Below, in pieces: positions 7,913 to 18,608 of a stretch of DNA of 54,401 bases. The position numbers and the translations under genes were made by a program. Origin of the DNA: UBA7916 sp036121365 (GTDB lineage: Bacteria; Pseudomonadota; Gammaproteobacteria; Comchoanobacterales; Comchoanobacteraceae); NCBI GenBank assembly GCA_036121365.1, contig JAZAFR010000004.1, forward strand, positions 1 through 54,401. The letters run 5' to 3'. The notes under the pieces were generated by a model that was given only the letters and a program-made list of their open reading frames with translations, was not told where the DNA came from and made no database searches. Position 1 is the first letter of the stretch, and every line of letters begins with the position of its first letter.

Positions 7913-9079
7913 ATGAATTCAGAGATATTGAAGAAATTCACATGGGTAAGTCAGATCAAAAATTATGATTTCAGAAAAAGAAACAAATTGATCTTTCGCT
8001 CAGATTCATTACAATGTAGATACATGAACAAACTCTCGAAAATGAAACTAAAAACTTTACTACGATTAACAATTGTCTTATTGATGTTTTTTATCCTATT
8101 ACTAGGGTTTTACATCGGAAATATCTATATTGAAGTCGCGCTGACAAAAATACTACACAAAGAAAAACGAGCAGAAATAGTAGTCAATAGAGGAGTGAAG
8201 GTAAGAGATTTTGCTAAGATACTTGAAAAAAATGGTTATGTCTCTAGTGCAACATTCTTTACAGTCGCTTATGTATCACAGTATCCATCCAAATCAATGC
8301 AGGCTGGTCTTTACGAAATATCAGATCAGGACACCATTGTCGATTTGGTAGAAAAAATAGCAAAAGGGAAATCAAAACTGGAGTCAATTACATTCATTGA
8401 AGGATCCAACTGGCAGCAAATCAAAAGACAGATAAGGTCAAACAAACAGTTTATCAATCATAAAGACAGTGATTTATTGAAGATGTTCAAATCAAAGGGG
8501 TTGTTGAAAATCTACGGTGAAAAGATCTTGTCGCTAGAGGGGTTGTTAATGCCTGATACATATAAATTCAAACGTGGCATCAATGATCATACAATCTTAG
8601 AAGAGTCAATAATAAAGCAGGTGAAATATATAGAAGGAGAATGGTCAAACCGAGATTTGAGCACCCAGTATAACAACCCTTATGAGGCACTGATAGTGGC
8701 TTCACTGATAGAAAAAGAAAGTCGTTATACGCCTGAGTATTCAAAGATAGCTGCAGTGATATTAAATAGAATACAAAAGAAAATACCAATTCAGATTGAT
8801 GCTGCAGTTATTTATGGTTTGGAAAAGCATAAAAAGAGATTGTATTACAGTGACTTAAAGAAAAAAGGGCCATATAACACCTATCTAAACAAAGGTTTGC
8901 CACCAACGCCAATTGCCATGCCCAGCAAAGAAGCCATACATGCAGCACTGCATCCATATAAATTCGATGCCATATTTTATGTCTTAGATTCAGTCAAAAA
9001 CAATCAGCACACATTCAGCAATAATTTTAGAGAACATTTACAGGCAAAAAATAAAAGGAGCACTACGAATAAGAATTAA
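7913..9079 (+). CDS. mltG: Endolytic murein transglycosylase MltG (YceG)
   Basis: MltG cuts nascent peptidoglycan strands at the inner membrane and limits glycan length. Visible are a transmembrane segment (about 48-70), a LysM-like region and the YceG domain. The catalytic Glu of SLIEKES is residue 267 in this longest reading. The NTYLNKGLPPTPIAMP signature and the AALHP motif are present. The first 37 codons overlap a degraded repeat, so translation may really start at ATG 8024 or 8042, which would give a normal N terminus directly before the membrane segment. It is followed by tmk and holB, a common gammaproteobacterial order. Confidence 0.92.
   Translation: MNSEILKKFTWVSQIKNYDFRKRNKLIFRSDSLQCRYMNKLSKMKLKTLLRLTIVLLMFFILLLGFYIGNIYIEVALTKILHKEKRAEIVVNRGVKVRDFAKILEKNGYVSSATFFTVAYVSQYPSKSMQAGLYEISDQDTIVDLVEKIAKGKSKLESITFIEGSNWQQIKRQIRSNKQFINHKDSDLLKMFKSKGLLKIYGEKILSLEGLLMPDTYKFKRGINDHTILEESIIKQVKYIEGEWSNRDLSTQYNNPYEALIVASLIEKESRYTPEYSKIAAVILNRIQKKIPIQIDAAVIYGLEKHKKRLYYSDLKKKGPYNTYLNKGLPPTPIAMPSKEAIHAALHPYKFDAIFYVLDSVKNNQHTFSNNFREHLQAKNKRSTTNKN
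7976..8064 (+). repeat. Diverged direct repeat, copy 2, covering the mltG start region
   Basis: This is the partner of 6336-6424. It spans the ambiguous N-terminal codons of mltG and both alternative start codons (8024 and 8042). In the frame that matches the small ORF at 6325, a TAG interrupts this copy, so it looks like a decayed duplicate next to the gene. Confidence 0.6.
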
Positions 9080-9226
9080 GAATATAGATTGAAACAAAGC
9101 TCACTAATAGTCATAAAGGTTGTAAGCAAAAATAAGGGTGGTTACAATAGTTAAAATAATGAATATTATTTGAGTAATATGAGATAAAGTGGTATAAATT
9201 GTGAAATGATCATGCGAGGCAGTGGT

Positions 9227-9868
9227 GTGAAAAAAGGGGTTTTAATTAGTATTGAAGGAATAGAAGGTTGTGGAAAAAGCACATTAATATCAGGGTTGAA
9301 GAATGATTTGATGTGCGAAGGGCGTCAAATTATTTATACGAGAGAGCCTGGTGGTTGTAAAATATCTGAGGAAATAAGAAAAATAGTATCAAGTAGAGAA
9401 AATGATGACATAGCGTATTTAACAGAGCTGCTGATGATATATGCAGCAAGAAATGAGCACATTGATAAGGTAATAAACCCTTCCCTAGAAAAAGGACATG
9501 TGGTGATTACAGACCGATACTATGATTCAAGTTACGCCTATCAGGTTGGCGGTCAAAAAATCAATCCAAGTATATTAGAAGCATTAGACAGTTGGGTGGT
9601 AAAAGAAGCCATTCCAAATTTAACCATTTTGCTAAAAGTGCCAATTGAAACTTGCCTAGAACGAGTCAATCAAAGGGGGAAAGTGGACAGATTTGATGAA
9701 CAAGGTGTGGATTTTTTTATGAATGTTCAAGCGGAGTTCAACAGTAGGGCAAAAGAAGACCCAAGTAGAGTGGTTGTAATTGAGGGGACGCAAACAGAAC
9801 AGGCAGTGTTAGAACAAGTAAAGGCACAGATTGAAAATAAGGTGAAAGCGTGTTGTATGAATGGTTGA
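9227..9868 (+). CDS. tmk: Thymidylate kinase (Tmk)
   Basis: Tmk phosphorylates dTMP to dTDP for DNA synthesis. The P-loop GIEGCGKST lies at residues 11-19, the DRYYDSS substrate motif follows, and a LID segment with RGKVDRF is near the C-terminal third. A CGAGG site at 9215-9219, 7 bases before GTG 9227, favours this start and gives 213 residues, a typical Tmk length. ATGs at 9206 and 9212 are in frame but lack a ribosome binding site. The 3' end overlaps holB by 19 bases. Together with ThyA (37.2-38.0 kb) it provides dTTP. Confidence 0.94.
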   Translation: MKKGVLISIEGIEGCGKSTLISGLKNDLMCEGRQIIYTREPGGCKISEEIRKIVSSRENDDIAYLTELLMIYAARNEHIDKVINPSLEKGHVVITDRYYDSSYAYQVGGQKINPSILEALDSWVVKEAIPNLTILLKVPIETCLERVNQRGKVDRFDEQGVDFFMNVQAEFNSRAKEDPSRVVVIEGTQTEQAVLEQVKAQIENKVKACCMNG

Positions 9869-10824
9869 GGCCACAGGCAAAGAAGATTAGGCAGAGAATC
9901 AAAAATAAAAAGTGGCCTGGTAGTTATTTATACGAACTGAATGGTCATCTTGGTGCAAATGAATTGGCAAGGGAAATAATCATACAATTGTTATGTACCA
10001 ATGAAGAAAATCCCGGATGTAAAAGTTGTGAGGCATGTAGCGCATACCTAGCTGATTCAAACCCCGATGTTTTAGAGGTTAAAAGAGAAGAGGGAGCAAA
10101 GTCAATCAAAATTGATGATTTAAGAGAAGCGATAACAAAGTCAGAAAAAACGCCAGTACTTAGCCAACATCAGGTGTTATATATTGAAAACTGTGAAAAA
10201 ATGACAGTGCAATGTGCCAATGCTTTACTGAAAACACTGGAAGAACCTAAGAGATCATTGTTCATCGTGTTACATACGGAGAGCCTAAATCAACTGATGG
10301 CCACCATTAAAAGTCGTTGTCAAATCGATACCATAATGGTAGACAGTGACATGTTAGACTCCGAAATTGACAAAATGATAAACAGAAATAAAAAATATGG
10401 ATTTTTAAAGTACACACATAGAAACAAGCCTTTGGAGTTAGAAAAGGTCATGCAGGAGGAAAAGACATATGAGTTATATAAGATCATAGTTGAGTCAATG
10501 TCGACAAGTATCTGGCAACCGCTTATGTTGAGTGAGAGGATGGCAACTCACGGTTTAGATGAGACCATTGAATGTTATCTAAACTGTATAGGAGCGATAT
10601 GGGCAGACAGTACAAACCTGAAATGCAAGCACAAAGAGTTATATGATGCATTGAAAAAAGAATTTAGACAGATTGAGAAGTCAACAGTGTCTTTATTAAA
10701 TCTAGAAAAAATACAAAAAGAACTTTTAGAAGTGAAAAATATAACAGAAGGTGGCATTGTTTACACAGGAAATTACTTAAGAGAAAGTCTAATGATTAAG
10801 ATATGGCAAATCATTCAGGCATGA
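9850..10824 (+). CDS. holB: DNA polymerase III delta prime subunit (HolB)
   Basis: HolB is the non-ATPase wrench of the clamp loader. The 324-residue protein keeps a zinc-ribbon set of cysteines (Cys49, Cys57, Cys60, Cys63), the ANALLKTLEEP motif and the conserved SRC segment (IKSRCQ). The P-loop region lacks the usual Lys, as is normal for delta prime. The GTG start at 9850 has AAGGTG upstream and overlaps tmk, indicating coupled translation. The C-terminal collar domain is divergent. Confidence 0.92.
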   Translation: MLYEWLRPQAKKIRQRIKNKKWPGSYLYELNGHLGANELAREIIIQLLCTNEENPGCKSCEACSAYLADSNPDVLEVKREEGAKSIKIDDLREAITKSEKTPVLSQHQVLYIENCEKMTVQCANALLKTLEEPKRSLFIVLHTESLNQLMATIKSRCQIDTIMVDSDMLDSEIDKMINRNKKYGFLKYTHRNKPLELEKVMQEEKTYELYKIIVESMSTSIWQPLMLSERMATHGLDETIECYLNCIGAIWADSTNLKCKHKELYDALKKEFRQIEKSTVSLLNLEKIQKELLEVKNITEGGIVYTGNYLRESLMIKIWQIIQA

Positions 10825-10861
10825 TCTTGAGATTTTGAAAGATTATTCGAATAAAATTCAC

Positions 10862-11641
10862 TCACAACACAGGAAGAGTCAGAGCAAGTGGCCCAAGTCC
10901 CAATGATTGAAAGAAGCTCATCTCTACAGTATGCACTTCATAACCAAGCTGAATGAGATTCTTTATGGTTTCTACACAGTTGTCACTACAAATGGCATTG
11001 AGTCCATAAATGAGTGAGTGGGTGGGGTAAAGAGTGGGGTCATCCTGAGCACAAATCAGTGAGAAAGATTCAGCCAATGTGGAAGCTGACTGTGGATTCA
11101 ATGATGCATCTTGATAAAAAATTTGACCAGAATTAATAGGTAAAATGGAATCAATAAGGTGGCTATTTGGCTTCAGTAGGGAAAGTTCAACTGTTCTAGT
11201 TTTCATAACAGATGTTAGATCATTGGCCACTTCAATATTAGTGTAAGTCCCATATCCCATATAGAAAGTGGAATCGACAAGTATGGCGTCGGCGCTTCCA
11301 GAAAAGACCTGCGGATGTTTGTTGTCTCTGTGGTAGCGGGGATAGGCTGTATGAAGACTGCTAAAATTTGGCGATTCAGAAATCCAAGCCTTGAGATAGG
11401 GACCGTATTGACACCTAGCATCACGATTGTGTGCCAATAGACATTGATTACCATAAATAAGCCCGTGCTGAGACATAGCATAAAATCGATCAATATAAGG
11501 AACATTGGGCAATCTATAAACCGGGATGCCCAATTTTAATATGAGATCATGTAGCTGTTGCCATTGCTGATGTGCATGTTGATTATCGACAGAACTGAAG
11601 CCATTTGTAAAAACAGGTTCAGACATAATGACAGCTTTCAT
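10862..11641 (-). CDS. Amidinotransferase/DDAH-fold protein lacking the catalytic cysteine
   Basis: The 259-residue protein has the length and C-terminal layout of the dimethylarginine dimethylaminohydrolase branch of the guanidine-modifying superfamily. The central His (His161 in SHL) is kept. The usual E-G-G-D loop appears as SGSAD (114-118), with only the Asp preserved. The C-terminal G-G-x-x-x-C-L-T-L-P signature reads GLGPLALTLP, so Ala253 occupies the nucleophile position. Hydrolysis by the family's usual Cys mechanism is therefore unlikely. It may be a pseudoenzyme, a binding protein or a gene decaying without frame loss. It is convergent with holB. The family assignment is by pattern only. 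Confidence 0.72.
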   Translation of the reverse strand: MKAVIMSEPVFTNGFSSVDNQHAHQQWQQLHDLILKLGIPVYRLPNVPYIDRFYAMSQHGLIYGNQCLLAHNRDARCQYGPYLKAWISESPNFSSLHTAYPRYHRDNKHPQVFSGSADAILVDSTFYMGYGTYTNIEVANDLTSVMKTRTVELSLLKPNSHLIDSILPINSGQIFYQDASLNPQSASTLAESFSLICAQDDPTLYPTHSLIYGLNAICSDNCVETIKNLIQLGYEVHTVEMSFFQSLGLGPLALTLPVL

Positions 11642-11745
11642 AATATTACCCTAGGACTTTAAGTGAAAATAATAACAGAAAATAACGAAAAGTGAGAAAA
11701 AAAATAATTTAAATTTATATTTTAGTAAATATTTTTACAAATGGG

Positions 11746-11773
11746 CTTGAAAAATAATTATAAAACACAATAT
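11746..11773 (+). promoter_or_regulatory. Predicted heat-shock (sigma32-type) promoter of groES-groEL
   Basis: CTTGAAA at 11746-11752 is followed, after 13 bases, by CACAATAT at 11766-11773. This matches the sigma32 pattern CTTGAAA-N(11-16)-CCCCATNT at all of the first box and most of the second. It ends 50 bases before the groES ATG. Confidence 0.6.
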
Positions 11774-11823
11774 CACTAAGTATACATATTTTGATGAACG
11801 TAATTAAGGAAAAGGAGTACACT

Positions 11824-12117
11824 ATGGAAATAAAACTAACACCCAGGCATGACCGGGTACTGGTTAAACCTGAGCAACAGGAAGAAAAATCATCTGGCGG
11901 GATAATGCTAGCACCCTCTGCAAATAAAGAGAAGCCACAAAGAGGTGAAATTATCTCAGTGGGAAGTGGCAAAGTGGAGAATGGTAAAACCATCCCTGTG
12001 GATTTAAAGACTGGAATGAAAGTACTATTTAGCAAGTTCTCAGGAACAGAAGTTAAGGTCAATAATGAAGACATGTTGGTATTGCGTGATGAAGACATCA
12101 TAGCAGTTGTTGAGTAG
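11824..12117 (+). CDS. groES: Co-chaperonin GroES
   Basis: GroES caps the GroEL ring. The protein starting at ATG 11824 is 97 residues, exactly the E. coli length. It has the N-terminal LTPRHDRVLVKP strand, the mobile loop with SSGGIML and the conserved C-terminal part (MLVLRDEDIIAVVE). AAGGAG lies 6 bases before ATG 11824. The frame is open further upstream to a TTG at 11791, but that extension has no family support. A sigma32-like promoter precedes it and groEL follows after 18 bases. Confidence 0.97.
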   Translation: MEIKLTPRHDRVLVKPEQQEEKSSGGIMLAPSANKEKPQRGEIISVGSGKVENGKTIPVDLKTGMKVLFSKFSGTEVKVNNEDMLVLRDEDIIAVVE

Positions 12118-12135
12118 TCAATTAAGGAGAGAAAA

Positions 12136-13791
<1,656 letters not shown>

Positions 13792-13810
13792 ATCAGCAAC
13801 TCATACAGCA

Positions 13811-13840
13811 AAAAGGCCTGCAGTGCAGGCCTTTTTTGTT
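13811..13840 (+). terminator. Rho-independent terminator of groES-groEL
   Basis: A GC-rich stem GGCCTGC/GCAGGCC with a 3-base loop, extended by A/T pairs, is followed by a run of T residues (TTTTTTGTTTTT). It lies 20 bases after the groEL stop codon. Confidence 0.93.
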
Positions 13841-14079
13841 TTTGAATAGTATCATAATTAAAAAAGTACAAATTTATTGATGTGTTAAGAACTTGTTTGT
13901 ATAAATGCAGAATCGATGATATAAATAAATGACTTTGGACAAATGCAAAAAATAAAAGAATTGTAAGATGAGTAAAATACGAGATAATTATGATTGTTAA
14001 AGAATCAATGAAAAAAGTGGGTCATTTAAATAAACAAAAGGAATCAAATTGCAATCAGATGTAAATTGGATATAATAAA

Positions 14080-15291
14080 GTGATGAAAAAGACATCACCT
14101 AAGCCATTATTTGATAATCTAACTTGGTTATCTGATCCAATGACCAATGAAATAAAAGAGCATTTGGATGCATTAAATCTAAACAATGCTCTCAGAGAAT
14201 ATGAGTTGGCAAAACGTTTTTTATTGTCGTATTCCGGTTCAGATGATACCTTTAACAGTTATAGAAGAGAGATAGAGCGACTTTATCAATGGGCGTGGAT
14301 CAATAAGAGTAAATCAATAAAAGATTTAGATAGGCATGATCTGGATGAATATTTTCAATTTGTACAAAACCCACCAGAGGCATGGGTTGGAAAAAAACAT
14401 GCCCAACGATTTAAAACAGACGAGCATGGTAAGCGAGTTTGTGTGCCAGAATGGAGACCGTTCCTGATTAGAAAAAATACGAAAAAAACATCACAGGAGG
14501 GGTTGTCGCAAGCATCAATACGGTCAGTGATTGCAGGAACGAGTACATTTTTTACCTATTTACAGCAAGAAAATTATATTTTATCCAATCCGGTATTGCT
14601 CATCAGGCAAAAGAGTAAGTACATACAAAAAACTCAGCAGGCAAGGATAACGAGAAAGTTAAATGATATACAATGGGGTGTTTTAATTACTCAAATTAGA
14701 GAAAAGTGTGAGAAAGACACAGAAGCAGAAAGGTTATTGTTCATATTTTCAGCATTTTATTTGTTGGGGCTCAGGATATCTGAACTTGGCGATCTCAATG
14801 ATAGAAAGACAATGATGGGAGATTTCTATCAAGATTCAATTGGAAATTGGTGGTTTAAGACCATTGGTAAAGGCAACAAAGCAAGGGAGGTTGCCGTTTC
14901 AGATGATATGATCAAGGCATTGAAACGTTACCGTAGATACTTAGGGTTGTCAGAGCTACCATTACCTGGGGAGTTGACACCATTGTTGCCAAAAAAAAGA
15001 GGTATTGGCGGAATAGGTATCAGGCAGCTTAGAAAAATAGTACAAAGTGGTTTTGATATGGGAGTAGAAGAGTTAGTCAGAAAGGGCAAAGAGCAAGAAG
15101 CAGAAGTGATGAAAACAGCAACAGTGCACTGGTTACGTCATACCTCAATATCAAAAGATGTACAAATGCGCCCAAGGGAGCATGTGAGAGATGATGCAGG
15201 TCATCAATCTATTCAGATAACAGATAGATACATAGAAATTGATTTAGAAGAAAGACATGCTTCGGCACGGTTGAAGAAGATAGATATTTAA
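14080..15291 (+). CDS. Tyrosine recombinase/integrase family protein
   Basis: The 403-residue protein has an N-terminal SAM-like core-binding region (about 35-175) and a C-terminal catalytic domain. All key residues are visible: Arg232 in GLRISELG, a Lys in the GKGNKARE hairpin (about 264), His350 and Arg353 in HWLRH, His375 in AGHQS and Tyr384 in TDRYIE. It is longer than XerC/XerD (about 300 residues), mainly through an insert near residues 95-140. No tRNA or flanking direct repeat marks an integrated element, and 14 bases separate it from maeA. It may therefore be a resident recombinase or a stranded integrase. Confidence 0.88.
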   Translation: MMKKTSPKPLFDNLTWLSDPMTNEIKEHLDALNLNNALREYELAKRFLLSYSGSDDTFNSYRREIERLYQWAWINKSKSIKDLDRHDLDEYFQFVQNPPEAWVGKKHAQRFKTDEHGKRVCVPEWRPFLIRKNTKKTSQEGLSQASIRSVIAGTSTFFTYLQQENYILSNPVLLIRQKSKYIQKTQQARITRKLNDIQWGVLITQIREKCEKDTEAERLLFIFSAFYLLGLRISELGDLNDRKTMMGDFYQDSIGNWWFKTIGKGNKAREVAVSDDMIKALKRYRRYLGLSELPLPGELTPLLPKKRGIGGIGIRQLRKIVQSGFDMGVEELVRKGKEQEAEVMKTATVHWLRHTSISKDVQMRPREHVRDDAGHQSIQITDRYIEIDLEERHASARLKKIDI

Positions 15292-15305
15292 AGCAAGGAG
15301 AGGCA

Positions 15306-17000
15306 ATGATATACAAAATAAGGCAAGATAAAGACGGTAAGAAGTTTCTGCAAACAAGCTTAAAGGGGAAAGCACTGATGTTTCATCCTTTATTAAATAA
15401 AAGCAACGCATTTTCAGAAAAAGAAAGATTGCAGTTTAACTTAGAGGGCAAGTTGCCACCAGCAAAAGAGTCTCTTAAAATACAAACTGAAAGGGCTTAT
15501 AAGCAATATGAAGGTTTTAAAAACGATGAAGCAAAGAGCATATTTCTACATGTTCTATACAATACAAATGAGATACTTTTTTACAAATTAATTACAGAAT
15601 ATATCAATGAGATTACAGCAAAATTATACACGCCAACAGTGAGTATGACTGTAAAGCATTATAGCATGCAATATCGACAACCAAGGGGGATGTTTATTAG
15701 TCTTGAAGACACAGATAAAATTAACAATGTGTTGGCAAATAGAACAAATAAAGAGCTAGATTTGCTGGTTGTCAGTGATGGAGAAGCCATACTAGGGATA
15801 GGTGATCAAGGCATTGGTGGAATGGGAATTCCAGTTGCAAAAGCAGCCATGCATGTAGCAGCAGGTGGGATATCACCGTATAGAATAGCGCCCTTATTCA
15901 TTGATGTCGGAACTGACAATAGTGATCTAAAAAATGATGCTATGTATCTTGGATTGCGGCGCAATAGATTAAGAGGAAAGGACTATGTGGGTTTTATACA
16001 AAAAGTGATAGACAAGATTTATAAGGAATTTCCGGATATTGTCATCCATTTTGAAGATTTTTCAAAAAATAATGCAAGAATGTTGATGAAACATTATGGT
16101 GAAAAAAGACCGTGTTTCAATGATGATATTCAAGGGACCGCAGTGATTGTTTTGGCTGCTATCATGACTTCACTAAAATATAAGAAAGAAAAAATTTCAG
16201 ATCAAAGAATTGTTTTAGTGGGTCCAGGTGCGGCTGGATTGGGTGTTATTGATGCCATTAGACATCATATGGAAAAAGAGATCGGAAATAAAGAAGAAGC
16301 ACTAGATAAAATATGGGTAGTTGGACGTAACGGCCTTTTGATAGATCATGAAAATATAGATCTTGACCTAAAGAGATACGCACGCGATGAATCTATCCTG
16401 AGTAGTTGGAGCAGGAACGACTTAAAAGAAGTAATCTCTCAGGTAAAACCAACGATAATAATTGGCATGACAGGACAGGCAAAATTATTTGATAAAGAGG
16501 TGATAGAAATGATACTGAATCAGACAGAAGCGCCGATTATTTTACCCCTGTCAAATCCTTCATCACAATCCGAGTGTGTGCCACAAGATATCGTTGACAC
16601 AAGTGATAAAAAAGTTCATATAGCAACAGGTAGCCCTTTTACAATAATGAAAGAAGGCGTAGAAAAAGAGGTCTCTCAGTGTAATAATATTTACGCATTC
16701 CCAGCTATTGGAGCAGCAATGGTGGCTGCAAAAGCAAAAGCTTTAACAGTAGAAATGATGCAAGCTGCTGCAGAAGCAATTTCAGAGTATACCCATCGAA
16801 AATATTCAGAGAAAGAGATGATCACACCAAAGCTGGGCGACTTACAAAATGTGACAACTGCTGTTGCAGAAGCCATCATAAAAAGAGGGGCGAGTCAAAA
16901 CATGATAAAGTTGTCAGAAGAGGAAGCAATGAAAAGACTCAAAGAGTTACAGTGGCAACCAGAATATCTGGATTATGAATATATTGAAAAGTTGACCTAA
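15306..17000 (+). CDS. maeA: NAD-dependent malic enzyme (oxaloacetate-decarboxylating)
   Basis: The enzyme converts malate plus NAD to pyruvate, CO2 and NADH. At 564 residues it belongs to the large MaeA/SfcA class. Visible are Tyr108 in LYTPTVS, the GIGDQGIGG loop, the metal-binding FEDF segment, FNDDIQGTA and the nucleotide fold GPGAAGLG. The C-terminal half reads through to a normal end. A GGAG-type site precedes the ATG. It is probably co-transcribed with the recombinase gene in front. It links the citrate-synthase end of the TCA cycle to pyruvate and amino-acid carbon use. Confidence 0.95.
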   Translation: MIYKIRQDKDGKKFLQTSLKGKALMFHPLLNKSNAFSEKERLQFNLEGKLPPAKESLKIQTERAYKQYEGFKNDEAKSIFLHVLYNTNEILFYKLITEYINEITAKLYTPTVSMTVKHYSMQYRQPRGMFISLEDTDKINNVLANRTNKELDLLVVSDGEAILGIGDQGIGGMGIPVAKAAMHVAAGGISPYRIAPLFIDVGTDNSDLKNDAMYLGLRRNRLRGKDYVGFIQKVIDKIYKEFPDIVIHFEDFSKNNARMLMKHYGEKRPCFNDDIQGTAVIVLAAIMTSLKYKKEKISDQRIVLVGPGAAGLGVIDAIRHHMEKEIGNKEEALDKIWVVGRNGLLIDHENIDLDLKRYARDESILSSWSRNDLKEVISQVKPTIIIGMTGQAKLFDKEVIEMILNQTEAPIILPLSNPSSQSECVPQDIVDTSDKKVHIATGSPFTIMKEGVEKEVSQCNNIYAFPAIGAAMVAAKAKALTVEMMQAAAEAISEYTHRKYSEKEMITPKLGDLQNVTTAVAEAIIKRGASQNMIKLSEEEAMKRLKELQWQPEYLDYEYIEKLT

Positions 17001-17064
17001 GAGGGTATTGAAATGAAACGAAAAGAAAGTTAACCTATCAATAATCAAACAAGAGTTTTTATAT

Positions 17065-17493
17065 ATGAAAAAAATAATTCCAATATGCATGGTCATTTCA
17101 GCTTTAGGCATAGATCATTATCAGCTGATAGTAGAAAACAATACCAACAACGAGATTACAGTAGAGAGAAATCATAAGATAGATGGTTTAAATCTTGATA
17201 TGAATTCTGATAGTAAAATTCAAGCCAATGAAACGAGATCATATGTGGTTACAATAGCAAATAACTGTAAAGATTCATTGTTACGAGTAAAAAATCAAAA
17301 TCAGGAATGTCTTCCTGACGGATTTGCATTTCCGGTACAAATACGCAGTACAGAAGAATCTGAAAAGTTGCCAGTAACAAAGCTCACAATAGTAGAACTA
17401 AATAATAATAACCCCAAGAAAAAGCATAAGGAAAAAAAAGAGAAAGGTATTAATGATAATTGCAAAGTCAGAATAGAAGAGATCAACAAATAA
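17065..17493 (+). CDS. Hypothetical exported protein with a lysine-rich tail
   Basis: The 142-residue protein begins with a short signal-like stretch (Lys-Lys then IIPICMVISALG). A Thr/Asn-rich region suggestive of beta strands follows (about 18-110, two Cys), and the last 30 residues are strongly Lys/Glu-rich. No family is recognised. It stands alone after maeA with only a weak ribosome binding site. A periplasmic or secreted location is inferred from the N terminus. Confidence 0.55.
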   Translation: MKKIIPICMVISALGIDHYQLIVENNTNNEITVERNHKIDGLNLDMNSDSKIQANETRSYVVTIANNCKDSLLRVKNQNQECLPDGFAFPVQIRSTEESEKLPVTKLTIVELNNNNPKKKHKEKKEKGINDNCKVRIEEINK

Positions 17494-17641
17494 GAAATTA
17501 ATTATATATTTATTTCTACACAATCTTTAAACTCAAGCCCATTGGCACGAGATAAATTAAATAGGCACTTTATCCTTTGTGGTTAAATTTTTATAGCTCT
17601 GGGCCAATATACAGTAATCAAAGTTTAGTCTAAGTAAGGAA

Positions 17642-18538
17642 TCACAGTCCTTCCACTTCCTCATTGGTAATACCATAAGGAACATGGCCCGTAGCAACGT
17701 GTTGAGAGGACAGGCTGCAGTTTGAAAAACGATCATCAAAAAATATATCAGGTTTGAACGCAGATAGAATTGCAGCTTTATTATGGCCGCCTAGAAAGAA
17801 AGATTCGTCAATAACGACATTCCATAGTCGCAGTGTACGGATGACACGCTCATGGGCTGGTGCAGATCGTGCGGTGACAAGTGCAGTTCGAATCTGAGAG
17901 GGGGCTGCTAGACTGCTTTGTATGTTCGAGAATTTCTTGATAAAAGAAGAGAAAGGCCCATCTGGCAGTGCAATGTGTGCATGCTTTTTTTCATTTTCAC
18001 TGAATGCAGCTAAGCCTTGTTCTTTATTTATTTTTTCAATGGCATCTGAAAATAAGACGCAATCTGCATCAAATGCAATTCTTAATTGTGTGTTATCACG
18101 TTCATCAAAAGGCTGTTGTGGCATAGACATGATGGTAGCAGAGGCAATGCCAAGTGCAAGAGATTGCTTTACATCGTCAGCGTTTGCAGAAAGGAATAAA
18201 TCAGCATCGTAGGATTTTAAATAATGGTGTACAGGCTGGCCATCTGAAAAAATAGCACGAGTGATGGGAAGTTGATAATGACTGATGCTGTTAAAGACTC
18301 TAAGCCCTGAGTCGGCGCTATTTCTGGAGCACAATATCACCTCTACAAGTGGTTGATCAGATATGGTATTGAGATGAAGTAATTTCTTTACAAGTGGGAA
18401 GCAAACACCTTGTGACAAAGGAATGTTCTCGTTTTTATGTTGATACTCAGTATAGGAGGCGATGCCCTTCTTTTCGAATACCATATTTTCTTCGGAGAAA
18501 TCGAACAGAGCCCTAGTACTGATTGCGACAACTAACAT
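17642..18538 (-). CDS. 5'-nucleotidase (cytosolic type I family)
   Basis: The protein matches the bacterial branch of the NT5C1-type 5'-nucleotidase family, which dephosphorylates nucleoside monophosphates. Family blocks are visible: the VVAISTRALFDF start, CFPLVKKLL, VILCSRNSADSGLRVFNSI, DLFLSAN and the HAD-like AFDADCVLFSD with Asp157 and Asp159. A distal FFDDRF motif follows. At 298 residues it is of usual length. It is an isolated minus-strand gene facing the previous exported protein gene. Substrate preference cannot be read from sequence. Confidence 0.85.
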   Translation of the reverse strand: MLVVAISTRALFDFSEENMVFEKKGIASYTEYQHKNENIPLSQGVCFPLVKKLLHLNTISDQPLVEVILCSRNSADSGLRVFNSISHYQLPITRAIFSDGQPVHHYLKSYDADLFLSANADDVKQSLALGIASATIMSMPQQPFDERDNTQLRIAFDADCVLFSDAIEKINKEQGLAAFSENEKKHAHIALPDGPFSSFIKKFSNIQSSLAAPSQIRTALVTARSAPAHERVIRTLRLWNVVIDESFFLGGHNKAAILSAFKPDIFFDDRFSNCSLSSQHVATGHVPYGITNEEVEGL

Positions 18539-18608
18539 AATATATTTCAGTAAAATAAATATTATAAACTATATCACTTAAGATAAAAATACCTTGAAGT
18601 TGAATTTA

